Shown here: positions 30,626 to 45,600 of the stretch, in pieces | Layout of the letters: every line of letters starts with the position of its first letter | Position numbering within the stretch: position 1 is the first letter of the stretch | Assembly: GCA_022457155.1 (NCBI GenBank) | Contig: JAJGOT010000435.1 | Coordinates: 452,501-516,500 of the forward strand | Source: Cladopsammia gracilis | Lineage: Eukaryota; Cnidaria; Anthozoa; Scleractinia; Dendrophylliidae | Direction: 5' to 3' | DNA: 64,000 bases | The notes under the pieces: model-generated | Told to the model about the DNA's origin: nothing | Databases searched by the model: none | What the model saw: only the letters and a program-made list of their open reading frames with translations | Made by a program: the position numbers and the translations under genes

Positions 30626-33600
30626 GTACACAGACCACGGTTTATAATTGTTCTTATTTTGACAATGCTCCCAGTTCAACATGCCCTCTGTAAGATGCAG
30701 TGTTGTGTTTTTGGCTTGATTGTTTCGACAACAATCATAATTGTCAAAAGTCGTTGGAACACCCTCTGTCCCCTATTCCAATGTTGGATGACACAATAAA
30801 CTCGCATATTTGTTTCATTTTTTCAACAATATTGAAAGGAGTTCACAATGTCAGCCAAATCTTCTCCGTAGATTAGAAGACCATCCATCTTTGTCTCGGG
30901 ATCTGCGATGCCAAAGAAGTGGAAATGTTGCTCAAGGTCTTTCTTGTATTTGTATCATACTGTGGTCTCGTTGTTGCCTTGTTAGTTTTACCAACAGTTT
31001 AATGGTCTGGTTTCAATGGATGGATGAGTTTCCAGTGCCGCCAGCCACACCAAAAGCAGAGGGGTCTGCATTGGTGTTGGTCATCCTTCACTAATCTTGT
31101 TCAGGGTTTATCCTCATAGCCATATTACATGTAGAATTGTATGAATTGAACCGTAGCTCCTCATTGTCAGTGATCCAAACTGATTACTGTTTATAGTACA
31201 TGATCAACAAGCTGTATAGTGACCTTCAACCAGTGAATGATAAGATCAGGGGCTGATGGTTAATTTACAGTACCGGTCAAATGTAAGTTCACAGTCCCTC
31301 GTGCCTCAATACTCGATTCTAGAGTATCGTCAAAGTTTCAAGTTTCGAGGACTAATGAGCTTTTCGCTTGAATGTTGTACACTCTCTTTTAGTTTAATTT
31401 GAGATGGAAGTACATGTATAATGGCGTGTAGTTTCGGTATTTGAAAGTAAAAGCCGTCAAATACCAAACTTACATTGTGTAAATGAATTTTACTTCTTTC
31501 AGTTGTTTGCCGTTCAAAAATTTTTATGTGATCAAATTGAAAGAACAGAACCGCCAACAGAAACTATGGCCGGGAAAATTCACCACAGATATAAACATTG
31601 TGTGTTAGAATGAACATGTCTGGTGACATGTTTCTTGCTTACAGTATGAGTGTTTCTCGGGCAAAAATAATCTTGAAACTCACTGTCATTGAGCTTTCTT
31701 CTGTACATGTATACATACATACATACATAACTTTATTTAACCTCAAATTTTTAGAGTAGCTCTATTGAGCTAATATCTTCAAGAAAAATACAGAAATCAG
31801 AATAAAATTTTTATTAAAATTCAAATAATCAAAAAACTGTGGGTATAGAGAAATATAAATCAGATAATTTTCGTATCACCAATCGCTACATGTTTTATGA
31901 CATGGTTGCGTTATGCGTTATCAAATTACTTCTGACATGCAAATTTAGTGCATTTCTTACCGCAACTGTGAAGGTGTCAAATTTCACTTTTGAAGTTTAT
32001 GCAAATTCATACAGTAATGAAATTAATCACTTCTAATCTGTCACTGAAGACATGACAAGTTAGAACTTTGTTATTTAAGTAACAATGCGTGTAAGAACTA
32101 GGCAATCCTCGATTGTTCTGCGGCATTTTGCTTTCCCCACATACGATTGTTTAGATTTTCTTACTGAGAATGCATCAACCTATGGACAACACCTTTTTGA
32201 AATAAAATCTACTGAAACTTTATTTTATAGCGATATTTCTTTTGTGTTACAAGATTTGATCCAATCATGAGACTCCAAAACAATGGCCAAGAAAGGCTTT
32301 TGCTGCATTAAAACTCAGAATAGTTTTCCCTAAAAGGGAATCAATAAGTAAACTAGAGAGAAATAAATGCTCTACCTGATGAAGTGATAGTAGATTTTCA
32401 TGTTTTAGCCAATGAGGTGGACCGTTTCAACAATATCACTATTAACACCTTTCTGCATTCCTTGCCATTCCTAGTTCTTACTAGGACCATTACTTAACAG
32501 TCATCAGTTTCACTCATGACTTTCTGTTTTGTTTGTTTTTACAGCAAATTCTGTCTATAAATCAATGAATTCATGTACCTTCATTCGGCAAAAGATTCTA
32601 ATTGAAACATTAAACGTTTCGAAAGGGCTTCGCAGCTTTTCTTGTTTTCTTTGCATTCACTCCAAAGAGTTTTGATCACCCATTACTAAAGATTGATTTT
32701 CGTATGTAAATAATAATTATATAGGTAAACATGTACACACTCAAGATTTATTTGTGATGTCCTTGTATTAACCAAAGTGCCGTGCATAATTGCATTTGCT
32801 GACCACAGCGGGTGCTGCGTGTTTACAGTAGTATTGAAACTCCGTCATCATGTTTAATAGTTTTGCAAAAGAAAACATGTATGTGCTCAGTTCTTTCCCA
32901 TTCTCGTTCACCTCCTTTTGAAGATGGATTTCTATCCGGTACTTGCAAGCAAAAGGTGAACTCAATTTAAGATTTATTTACATATCATTTGTGTCTCTTA
33001 TCAATGAGTGCATATGCTGAGCTCAACGGTGGATGCGAAATATTTGAACACATGACATGCGAACGGCTATTACATAAATTATGTATTCTTCAAAGAATAA
33101 ATTGTTTACTCAAAAGCCTTTTCGAGTTTGCATATTCTCAATTTCTAGATCCTCGAAACTCGATCCTTGATCCTCGATCATCAAATTTTGAGGATCGAGT
33201 TTTGAAGATTGAGTCGAGACTGTCAACTTACATTTGATTGGTACATGTACTGTATTATAGTTACTGTACATGTTTATTTATTTCTCTGTTCAGGAATCTT
33301 TGGTTGCCATCGTACAAGCCATCAAATCAGCTAGTAATCTGCCAGCAGCGGGAGAAGACCATGATTTTTATTACAGCTTCTCAGATTTCAGAGAATTTAG
33401 AACAGCTCAGGGAGCAAGACTTCTCAGCAAGTAAGCAATTAACTACTGTAATAACATTAGCAAACAATGCAGTAATGGCTTATTTGGGAACAAGTGGAGA
33501 GATGTTTTATGTTGGTTTGTTTGGTTATCAAACTGTGTTATTTAAATATTACAAACAGTTACTGTTTTCACTCTAAAGATTGTAAAATGATGTATATTGT

Positions 33601-36600
33601 ACAAAATTGTATCTACAGTATAGGTAATCTGCTTCATCACTGGAGAGTACATTGTCAGTGGCCGTCTGACACTCACGGTGTTGATCCAGACAATGATGAG
33701 TTGATTGATAGTCTTGTGGAAGCCAATGACATAATCCTTGAAGGAGTGGTGAGTGTGTATTCAACTTCTTAAGTAATGTTGAATGTTTTAACAAAACAAC
33801 TTTATAGCGAATCAATATGGCTTATGAGTTTTTGCCGAGGAACAATAGCTTCAAAGTGGTCTGTCAATACTGAAGACGTTATTGTCGCATTTTCCGGGCG
33901 CAATTCTGTTGGCAAGCCGAAACACAGACATTACAGCAGTCAAACTGCTTTATACTTTCTAGCCTTGTCGAGTCAAATACTTTCGCCCATCTTTGGTATC
34001 ATTTAGTTCGGAAGGAATTCATCTTAGTTTGACTTTTAAAACAATTTCGTGAAGTACAGCAGTAGTATTATTTTTCATTGATACTCAAGTCCATAAACAA
34101 TATTGGATCCGCTGTTTGCACGGTGTTGTGATTTCGCTTCCTCCCGTTGGGTATGTACAGTAGTCGCTTCTCAAATTCTTGTTTGACAAACTACACACAT
34201 ATGAATCGCAAAACACACGCATTTAAAAAAACAAGGGAATACAGGCATACGCATGTAATTAGGCTTTTCTATTACACGCGTGTACAAGCGCGTCAAATTT
34301 GTGTAAAATGCATGTACTACACGGACTTTACATGCATTTAACGCGTGTGTAGGTGCTGCAGTACACAGGAGCAGTACTGTACAATGTACTAGGAAGTACA
34401 TGTAGCATTACAGGTGAGATTTTACCTCGGCATGCCCCCATCATTTCCCCAGCATGCCTCGCTTACATTTATTTGTACATTTGTGGAGACATTGTTGAGT
34501 TAAAATAATACTTAAGTCATTGTTTAGTCCAGTTTAATGTGGACATCAAAGACTGTGCATGCAGTGCAATCCTCTTCCAAGTTTTTTTAATACTACACAC
34601 CATTATTATAATTATTCCTGGATAACTGTGCATGCAGTGTCATCTTCTTTGGGTTTCTTTATACTACATGTACACACCTGGCTGACTGTGTATGCAGTGT
34701 ACATGTAATCCTCTTCAAGTTTCTTTATACTACACACCTGGCTGACTGTGCATGCACTGTAATCCTCTTCAAGTTTCTTTATACTACACACCTGGCTGAC
34801 TGTGCATGCAGTGTAATCCTCTTCAAGTTTCTTTATACTACACACCTGGCTGACTGTGCATGCAGTGTAATCCTCTTCAAGTTTCTTTATACTACACAGC
34901 TGGCTGACTGTGCATGCTATGTACATGTAATCCTCTTCAAGTTTCTTTATACTACACACCTGGCTGACTGTGCATGCTATGTACATGTAATCCTCTTCAA
35001 GTTTCTTTATACTACACACCTGGCTGACTGTGCATGCACTGTAATCCTCTTCAAGTTTCTTTATACTACACACCTGGCTGACTGTGCATGCAGTGTACAT
35101 GTAATCCTCTTCAAGTTTCCTTATACTACACACCTGGCTGACTGTGCATGCAGTATAATCCTCTTTATACTACACACTAGACTGTCATTCACTTTATGCC
35201 CGATGTTTTTATTATTGTTTGATTCTTTTCTTTTAAGGATACCAGCCTTGATGAAGCAGCAGGCTTAAAAAAATCCAACAAAGCAGCAAACCAAACAGTG
35301 GCTGGGGCAGCAGGCCAACAAGGAACACCAGTTGTGTCCAGCTGGAACAAAAAAAAGGTAGCCAGCTCTGGGATGGAGTAATGCACACATTTTGGTTGAG
35401 AATTATGTTTTTATAATACATGTACATGTATAACTCATTTGATGAGGTTCAGGTTCGCAACAAAAGTATACCAATGACATTAGGTTCCAAGGAAGGATAG
35501 GAACATTGCATAACACAATGATCAAATTTTTGACTGAAATCTTATGTGATGGATGTTGATGGATTCGGATTGGTTTATCCTTCCTGCATAACTACTTTCT
35601 TAGGTTTGGAGGAGGACTTGACGTGACATGGGAATGAATAAGTTTACTTGATATTCTTCATTGTACATGTGGTACTTACTTGTATCCAGAATGCTTACAC
35701 ATGTGGTATTTCTCTGTTTCTCAACTTGCAGAAAGACACCCCAGGAAAAAAGGAGACCAGTTTTCGTTTTCTGATGGCCAAAAACATTCAACGTCCACAA
35801 TTAAGATTTAAAGATAAGATTGACAACAGTAACACTCCTTTTGTTCCAATCATCAAAAGAAAACCCAATGCATTAAGACCTCTGGAAATCAGTAAGTACA
35901 ATCAAAGGCTCTAAGAGCTGTCTCGTCAATACAAAACAATGTAAGGTTAAGTCCACAGATTGGTTTTAATTTTCCATACTGAGTTTGAAGTCAAAGAATT
36001 GAAGAGTAAAACAGATTTAAAACGACCAAGACATCTTAGTGTGACATAATAATGCATAGTGTGAAATAAGACTGTCAAGACAACTGAATGATGTAATATG
36101 CTGCAGAATTAAAATACAACAATCATATTTTACACCTAATACACTGGGGAATTACAGGTACAAAAGTTTATGGATAATGAAACAAGTGAAAATTTGCATG
36201 TCTGTGTTCCCGTATATTCTATCTCACTCAACACTTTGCGTATTCAGAAGATAAAAAAATGTGCGACCTCTAGGAATCAGTAAAATCAGTAAACATCTCT
36301 GAGAGTGCATTCTAGCCTCAGACATCCTTTTGACTTTTTTCCATTGATTGTCCAAGTTGTTAAGCACTGTTGTACATGTGTTCATGTACAAATCATTTCA
36401 GTTGTTAATTTCTGTGATGCAAAAGGTAACCACAGAACATGTGATGCAGACAAGAATGGTCTGAATCCTTGAATGAATATTTTAATTACAAATTACAATG
36501 AATGTTGTTGTTTTCTTCAGGTGCACTTAATAGTAGTAGCAAACAACCTGAAAGTTTGCAGGTTCCATCAGTTATTGCTGATTTTGTACATCAGGAGAGA

Positions 36601-39600
36601 ATGAGAGGACTGAATGAATCTGCTGTGAACAGGTAATAATATTATTATAACAATACACCACCATAGTCAAACCTGTATTAAGCAGTCTTCTGTTAAGGGG
36701 TCACCCTCTATTTCAATAGAGACCCCCTCAAATTCCCTGAAATCGCTTCCCATACATACTGTAAACTCGACCTCTATTAAGTGGACACATTCACTATTAT
36801 TTTAAACTTCCCAGTTGACCAACTTTATTGCATTTACCTCTATTAAAATTAATGGTCATCTAATTTAATGGTCACAAAGAACTATCATTGGTATAAATTT
36901 TTATAGCCAGGTGTGAACATCTTTGAACAATAATTATTACTCAATTTTTATTTACATGTATCATATTTTGCATTCTAGTTTAATTTTTGCCATATTACAT
37001 GCTAAATGTGACCCTCCATGGGAAAACAGGGAAAAAGGTGAATGCACGGGCACGCCAAAATGACACGCTAAACAATAGACAGTGAGCGAAATGACAGGCC
37101 GGCTTCTGAGCAGTGTGTCTAAAGGCATGCCTAATTAAAATTTTCTTTTTGTTCATATCGCACGCTATTGTTTTTAGCGTGTGTCAAACTGTGTTGAGTT
37201 CAGCACCGTGTGAAATAACACGCTAGTGAGCAAAATTGCACGAAGTTCTGGCGAGCAAAATGACACGCTAACTGAACTTACCGTGCCCTCGTCTTGTCAA
37301 ACAATCGCGAACTCGTCGGAGCTTGAGCTAAATAGCGACTGTGTGACTTAATTTCATAATGACTTTCATCGGCCACCCATATAAGCGAACTCTGAAAACA
37401 AACAAGCATTTATTCACTGATTCTCACGAAATAACAGCTTTTAATCGAGTAGGAAATTGAACTAAACTTTTTAAACACGAAAACGTACACTAATGACTTT
37501 CCCTTTTTGAACGGAATTCCGTTCACTTTCTAGCTGTTTATCATTCATTCAGAAAAAAAATTGCATCCGTTTGAATGGCCTGGGTCATCCGTACAAAAAA
37601 AAGTAACATCCGTTCGAACGGCTTGGTTCATCCAATGGCCAGAGTTGATCGTTTGGGATTCAGCCGGCGAGGTTTTTTTATTATCAGTGACGAAGAATCT
37701 ACAAAGACGCCCTTTTGTAAACAATGTCGCACAACAAAAATATAGCTCATGAATGCTATCCGTTCAAGCTGCTCACTTGCCGTTTATCAGCCGTAATTTG
37801 GCGAGCGAAGCTACAAGGATAACAAAATCCTGGGAAGCGCCGCGCCGGTGGTCTGTGTTCAGGTTTCAAATTACCCTTTTGACACATGCAAATTTGGTGC
37901 ACTTTTTACCGACAACTGCGTACGACAAACTTAAAAGGGCTAATTTTTTTTGCTACATAAATTTCCCTGCTGTCTTTAAGTTCGATTATTATAATATTTA
38001 GTTTCATTCACGATTTTTTAGTAAACTTGAACTGAAGTTCAGAATGAATTTTGCACACTTGGGACTCAGGGCCACTTGTTTACATTAATATTATAAAGAA
38101 ACCATATTCATCATTCTCTGGCCTTCAAGTCAAAGCGACAAACAGATGGTTGCATCGTCCTTACAATGTAATAAAGTACTCGGTAAAGGTAAACAACAAA
38201 CATGCAATTTACTTAATTTAGCCGAGTTCACAGCCGCTCCATTCAAAAAATTTCTTCAGTCGTTTTAACATTATAAAGCTGTTCACCGTGAGCGGTTCCA
38301 AATCATTCTTTAGCCATTCACAGTCAGCTGTTTGAAATAATTATTTAGCTGTTCAGCCAATGTCTTTCAGACAGTTGTGCAAATGAACTAGCAAATCTTT
38401 CTCAAAAGCACTGCCACGACAATGCGCTCTTCTGTCAAATTGATTGATACAGCGTTTTATTAATATAGTCGGGGTTAAGCGTTGCAGATGAAATTTACCG
38501 CCGGTAAATTTTCCGTCTGCCACGCTGCCATGAATTTTTGTCCTCTCGCGTTCAACCATGATTCACAGCTATCCGTACTTAACGGGGGCCGTTGAGATTC
38601 AGCCGTTCTATCCGCTTAAAATTCATTAACTGTTCAGCCGTTCATAGCCTTCCGTTTGAAATTTTTTCATAAGCTGTTCAGCCGTTCGTGGCTATCCGTT
38701 CGGAATAATAAGCCATTCATGACCATCTGTTCGAATTTTTTTACGAGCTGTTTGTACGTTCATGTCCATCCATTCAGAATAATTGACAAGCCCTTCAGCT
38801 GTTCAGTTCCACCCGTTTTAAACAGGTTGGTAAGCCTCATCACACGCGTGCCACATTGCACGCAGGCCTTTTTGCATGTGTGTTACATCGCACGTTAGTC
38901 GTGACATTTAACACGCTACATGATACAAAAGCAATAGCATGCCAAACAATAGCTACCGTGACACTCTTTGTTTTGCTTAATAAATATGCGCATATCCGTG
39001 ACATTGTGGCACGCTTAGCGTGCCGTGACATGACACGCATGCCCGTGCATTCACCATTTTCCCTGTTTTCCCGTGGAGGGTCACAAATTTTAGAACACCT
39101 CTATTAAGAGGTCAACCTCTATTATGCGATCAGTTAGCTATTTCCTGAGGGTGACTGCTTAGTAGAGGTTTGACTCTATTACATGTAAACTACAGGACTA
39201 CACTAGAGCAAATGTCACCGGATTTGTAAATGTTACCAGATTTGTCACATGCAAAGTATCCAGTGTTTACATGGTATTCAGATTCCTAAATAGTTAACAC
39301 TTTAGATACATCGTATGTGGTTACATGATGAGGTACAGTGTAAGAAAATTGATTATCCAATTAAATTTGAGAATGTGAAAGTCATAGAAAGTATCCATAT
39401 TCATTGAAAAACCTGTTTACATGATAACGCTTCAGATTCAAATTTTACGCTTGAACAAACACCTAAAAAAGAGAGCCGTTCACAATGCTTTGTTTGGAAT
39501 GGAATTGTCACAACGAAACACATTAATTAAAATGACGCTGACATTATTTTAGCAGTTCAAAGAATGCGATATGTGCTAAATCTTTCTTAAATCAGGTTTC

Positions 39601-42600
39601 TCAAGGAAGAAAGTGAAATTTCAATTCAGGGAGATTTTGGTCATGTGCTAGGCAACAGGTTTTTGGCAGATTCCTATTAATTAGTGTAGCAGCACACACA
39701 ATGCTCATTCATTATTGACAGCCAGGAAAAAAATGAGCCTTGACAAAAAAAAAGCCTACAAATTCAAGCTAAAAGCTGTGATTTTATTTTGAACCCTGAC
39801 TTACCAACCAACTGACTTACTAACCAACTGACTCACTTACCAACCAACTGACTGACCTACTAACCGACGGATTGAATGACTTACGAACAACTGACCGATT
39901 GACTGACTTATCAACCATCTGACTGACTGACTGACTGACTGTCTGACTTACCAACCAACTGACTGACTGACTGACTGACTTACCAAGTGACTGATTGACT
40001 TACCAACCAACTGACTGACTGACTTACCAACTGACTGACTGACTGGCTAATACATGAGCTGATTGACTGACTCCCTGACCGTCTGGCCTACAATGTATAG
40101 ACTTGTTGACTGTCTGGTTGATTGGCTTGGTTTATCACGACATAAAATTAATAATTTAGTATACAGTACATGTATTATTGTAAATACATATTAGTTTGTT
40201 AGGTTAGTTAGCCATGCAAGTTTGTTACTTGAGTATCAGGCATATTAAAATTGTTTTTAAATATTTTATACAGAAAACATGGTTTAGAAATTTCATTTAT
40301 TGTTATTTTTAATGTCTAGGTTTACCATAAGTTGTATAATCAAAAGTTGTAAGAATTCTTTGTACATTATTGATGATTTGATCACAGTACAGCCCATCCT
40401 TATCAGTATGAACTGGAAGCATTTGAACCTTCAGAGAGTCGGATGAAGCCATGCAAAGAGCAAGTGAGTAACGTAACTCTGCTAAGGAGACTCACAACAG
40501 TTTTTTTTTGCCATGTGGTGTATGTTTTAAAATCAAAATTTCACAACGTCGTGCTTCAGTTGCTTTCATACTTCACCAAGTTTGTGAAATGTGATAAAGT
40601 TTTATGTTTCACCAGTTTCCAAGCAACGGAAGTTGCCATAGCATCACCAGTGTATCACCCTTTGTTCTCAACAATGTTGGTTTTCTCAAAATCTTGTCAG
40701 ACCTTATAAGAGGGTGTTCAAGTACTAAAATCAAGTCATTTTTTATGGCATGATATTGATTACTCCGACCCATATTTTTCTTCAATATCTTTAAATATGA
40801 TTAAATGTACGACAGAAGCAAGAGGTGTGGCTAAATTGCAATCACCAACAGAACATTAATGGGAATGCCTTGTCCTTTGCGGTACACAAAATTAATATTC
40901 AGTTGTTGTGGATTCTGTTTTCTTCAGCAGTTTATTTCTTGTTTGCCAAAGCTTTAAAATCTGACAGATAATAACTGCCTTCTTTAATGGTGACAAGTTT
41001 CTTTGTTTTGTGTGTTTAGCTATATGAGGAGTTTGAAAAGACTCCATACACTTTTGTGGAAACAGAAGAACAGCTGCAAGAGCTGAGCCAGCACCTCTCC
41101 ACAGTTACAGAGTTTGCTGTTGATCTGGAGGTATGTTCTAAACTATACTGTATAGTTACTATTAATACTATTATAATCCAGATTGTTTGGATTCTACACC
41201 ATTAAAAACCATTTGTCACAAGGCGAGATTCATGTTTACTCTTGGTGAGACAAACCATTCATTACAAGGCGAGATTCATGTTTACTCTTGGTGAGACAAA
41301 CCATTCATTACAAGGCGAGATTCATGTTTACTCTTACATGTAGTGAGACAAACCATTCATTACAAGGCGAGATTCATGTTTAGTCTTAGTGAGACAAACA
41401 ATTCATTACAAGGCGAGATTCATGTTTACTCTTGGTGAGACAAACCATTTGTTACAAGGCGAGATTCATGTTTACTCTTAGTGAGACAAACCATTTGTTA
41501 CAAGACGAGATTCGTGTTTACTCTTAGTGAGACAAACCATTCATTACAAGGCGAGATTCATGTTTACTCTTGGTGAGACAAACCATTCATTACAAGGCAA
41601 GATTCATGTTTACTCTTAGTGAGACAAACCGTTCATTACATGTACAAGGCGAGATTCATGTTTACTCTTAGTGAAACAAACCATTCATTACAAGGCGAGA
41701 TTCATGTTTACTCTTAGTGAGACAAACCATTAATTTTGTTACAAGGTGAGATTCATGTTTACTCTTAGTGAGACAAACCATTTGTTACAAGGCGAGATTC
41801 GTGTTTACTCTTAGTGAGACAAACCATTCATTGCATGGCTCAAAAAAAGTCCCGTCCAGTCATCTGGAATAAGTAGTTTTTTCCTGTTTACTTGCCTGAT
41901 GGCCAAGGCACAGCAAGCCATCTGCTAATTTTAAAACAAAAAAAGTAAATTTTGGCAAGTGCGTAACTATCATGGAGCAAGTAAAATTGAAAGTTGCTTG
42001 TCCAAAGGGCAAGCTGGAATTCAAGTTTTTTTTTAAGGTCTGCATTGCCAGACTGAAATGCCAATCCCAATGATCCTCTTGTGTGGATTGTAGCATTACA
42101 CTGTACATGTAGTTTGTTTGTTCTATATCTGGGTTGTTACACTTAATTAAGCGGCATGTTCACCAACTTACATCACCTACATGTTCATTTTGTACTGTAC
42201 TGTATTCCATATTAATTTTCTACTGTGCTGATCCTCTTTTCTTCCATCAGCACCATTCCTACAGGTCATTCCTGGGCTTCTGTTGTCTGATGCAGGTATC
42301 CACAAGAGACCATGACTATCTTATTGACACATTGGAGCTGCGGCATGAGCTGCACGTCCTCAACAACTCATTTACTAATCCTAACATACTCAAGGTACAT
42401 GTATAACAGTTATACGGCATGTATAAATGAAACCAGTTTACCATTTTAACAAGTACATGTACAACAGTGGAACACTGTTAATATGACCACCATTGGGCCA
42501 TATATAGATTTAAAAATGACTGAATAAGCACTTTTTTGTGCCTCTCAATATTTAATGTGGTCACAATAACAAGGTGGTTGTTTTAACAGGGTGATTGTGT

Positions 42601-45600
42601 TCACTCTCTCCCTAGGTACATGTACATTTGTACATGTAATATATGTTAGCAGTGCAAGGTTTACTAAATACTTTTTTTCACTAATACTTGTAATGGCAAT
42701 ATGAAGGAGAAATTAAGCCAACATGTGACCCACTCCATTATTTTCAGTTAGTTTTCATTTTGTCAGCCTAGACTCAAATCTGTTCATGGTGATAAATCAA
42801 CACAATAAACATTCTAGAAAGATTTAATTCTATTCACAGTTTGATTGGTAGGACTGCTAGCTTGTGTGTACATGTCTGTGTGTGTCAGTCTGATATAATA
42901 CAATGGTGTAATAATTTTGTAATCATTATCCTGGTAGGTTTTACATGGGGCTGATATGGACATTGGTTGGTTACAACGAGACTTTGGTATTTATGTTGTG
43001 AACATGTTTGACACAGGTCAGGCTGCTCGAGTGTTAAACTATGACAAATACTCGCTGGCATTCCTGCTGAAGAAGTTCTGTGATGTTACAGCAAATAAAC
43101 AATATCAGCTAGCAGATTGGAGAATAAGGTCCATAAAGTCGATATTTTTTAAATTGCATATTCTATCCCCACCCCCGTCTTAGCATGTTCTTCCATTAAT
43201 TTTGATCTGAAGGACTGTGGCATGAGCCTGGTGTCTGTGGCCATACATTATATTTTCACCAAGAAACTTACTTCAACTGACCAAGCTCGCATCTGGCCTT
43301 ACATTGTATAGCTCAGTGGTAGAATGTTTGCATCAGAATCACAGTTATGTCCAGGATTGCAGATAATTAGATGCATGGCAAATTTAATAAGCGTCACAAA
43401 GTGTCCTCTTGCTCTTCTTCTCAACTTCAACATCACTTGTTTTCAAAAATACAGACAAAAAAAAACTTCACGAAGTGTCCCCTAAATTCTGCTCTTTAAG
43501 TAAAGATAAACACGTGCGTTTACCCTAACCTAACACTAACACTAATGCTTACCTTACATTTCAAAAAAGATGGTAAACACTTAGACTTAATGGGACAGTT
43601 TGTGTTGGATATCAAAATTTGTCATGCATCTAATTATCTGCAATCCTGGACATACAGTGTAAGTGCAGAATCACAAAGGTTCATGGGTTCAAATCCTGTC
43701 AAGGCCTGAAATGTTTTCAGACTCTATTAGCATAACTTCAATGATCTCTTTTTCATTGATTCTTTCTCTCATGGTTCACACAAGTTTATTTCATATACAC
43801 ATTATCGTGAACATGATTTCATACAGTAATAATAATTATTACTAGTAGTAATTGGAAATTAGGGAGAGTGTTCGACAGGGTGGGGTGATGGTACTGGGGG
43901 GTGAGGAAGTGGGAGGTGGAGGTGAGGGCCAACAGGTGTTGGTTTGGGGGGGGGGGGGGGGTTCCAAGGAGTGGCAGTTATCAAGGCTGTGCTCTAAGAG
44001 TTATCATAGGGAGCCTGAAAAGAGTGCAACTGTAAAATTTAGGGTGCCCAGCAGTTAAGTTATGTGCAAAAACTAAGTTTGCTGACTCGAGAGAAATTAC
44101 TATGTTTAGAAACTCGATAATATTCATTGTTTTCTCTCAAAATGACAATTTTATTCGCCATATGATCGCAACATTAATTCTATTTTAGCGTGTGCTAATA
44201 CAGCTGCTTTCTCTATATAGCACGGCACCCCTAAAAGTAACCCAAAGCCAACCGTTCCACTAATGCAGTTGCTTTCGCTATATAGCACGGCACCCCTAAA
44301 AATGACCAAAGCTTTAAAGCCAACCGTTTCACACAGGAGCAGCGAGCTGACGCGAGCGAAAGCGAAAGATGAAGGCGTTACCACTTGAATATGCACGTCA
44401 AAGCTCGGCTAATTGCTATCTGGTTAAAAATAATTTTTATTATAAGCCTGACGTTTCAGTGTCATACTGACACCATTATCAAGCGATAATGGTGTCAGTA
44501 CGACACCGAAACGTCGCACTTATAATATTTTTAACCATCTGTATTTCCAAATACACTTTGATTAAGCTACAGTAATTGCTATCTGCGAGGCTAATTGTGA
44601 GGCTAATTGCACATCATCATAGCACAAGTATTATTCATCATCAATTGCACAAGAAATTGAGGCGAGTGGTCAGCCAGTCCAACCCCTGAAATTGCATGGC
44701 ATCCAGCCCAATTCCTCCCACAATCCCCTGCACCCAGATCGATACCTGATCAGATTAGATAGCATTCTCCTATCATCAAATGCAAATGTGGCGGCAGATG
44801 TTGAACTTAATCACGCAAGCAAATCGATACTTCGATCCGCGAGTCACCGCATTATCTTACGTGAAAATGGGGCCGGCAAATTTGAAAGCGAGGTAATTGG
44901 ATAATTGGATACGTAATTGGATAATGGTAATTGGATAAACAGAGAAAAATCTCAATTTTTTTCGCTATACACAAAATTAGACTCACAGTCTCCTCTCCTC
45001 GACCGCAATTATTGTCTCTCTCCACCATGGTGTAGAAATGGGTACAGTGCTGGTACAGTGTCAAAATGTGGGATAACATCATCATCATCATCAATCTTTA
45101 TTTATACACGAAACAGTATCATATTTACATGGTCTTCCTAGGAGTCGTGTGAATTTGCACTAGAGTACATTACCTGTAGAACTACTTAACTACGAAAGAT
45201 AAAGTACAATGAAAACTAAGATAAATGCTGGCCTGATGGGCTCCCCTTCCCCCTGCATAACCATCAACAATACATGTACATGTGTTATTTGCAATGAACC
45301 TACTCTTATTATACAGGAAATTTTCGACAAATATTAAAATGGTAAGAAGGCCTTCATTAAAATTAATTTTAAATATATTTTGATTTACAGACCTTTACCA
45401 TCTGAAATGGTGCGATATGCAAGAGAGGACACACATTATTTGCTGTACATTTGTGATAGATTACGCAATGAGCTTATTAAAAGTGGAAATACAAATAGCA
45501 ACTTGTTGCAGTCTGTCTACTCCAGGAGTAAGGCAATCTGCTTGAAGGTGTGTGACGTTTGAACCACAAAAGAATAGCTACAGATGAACTGTGCTGACAA

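Noticed and set aside
34550..35175. CRISPR array (also considered for the 34-, 38- and 46-bp arrays)
   Set aside because: These are head-to-tail tandem repeats without unique spacers, in a clearly eukaryotic gene.
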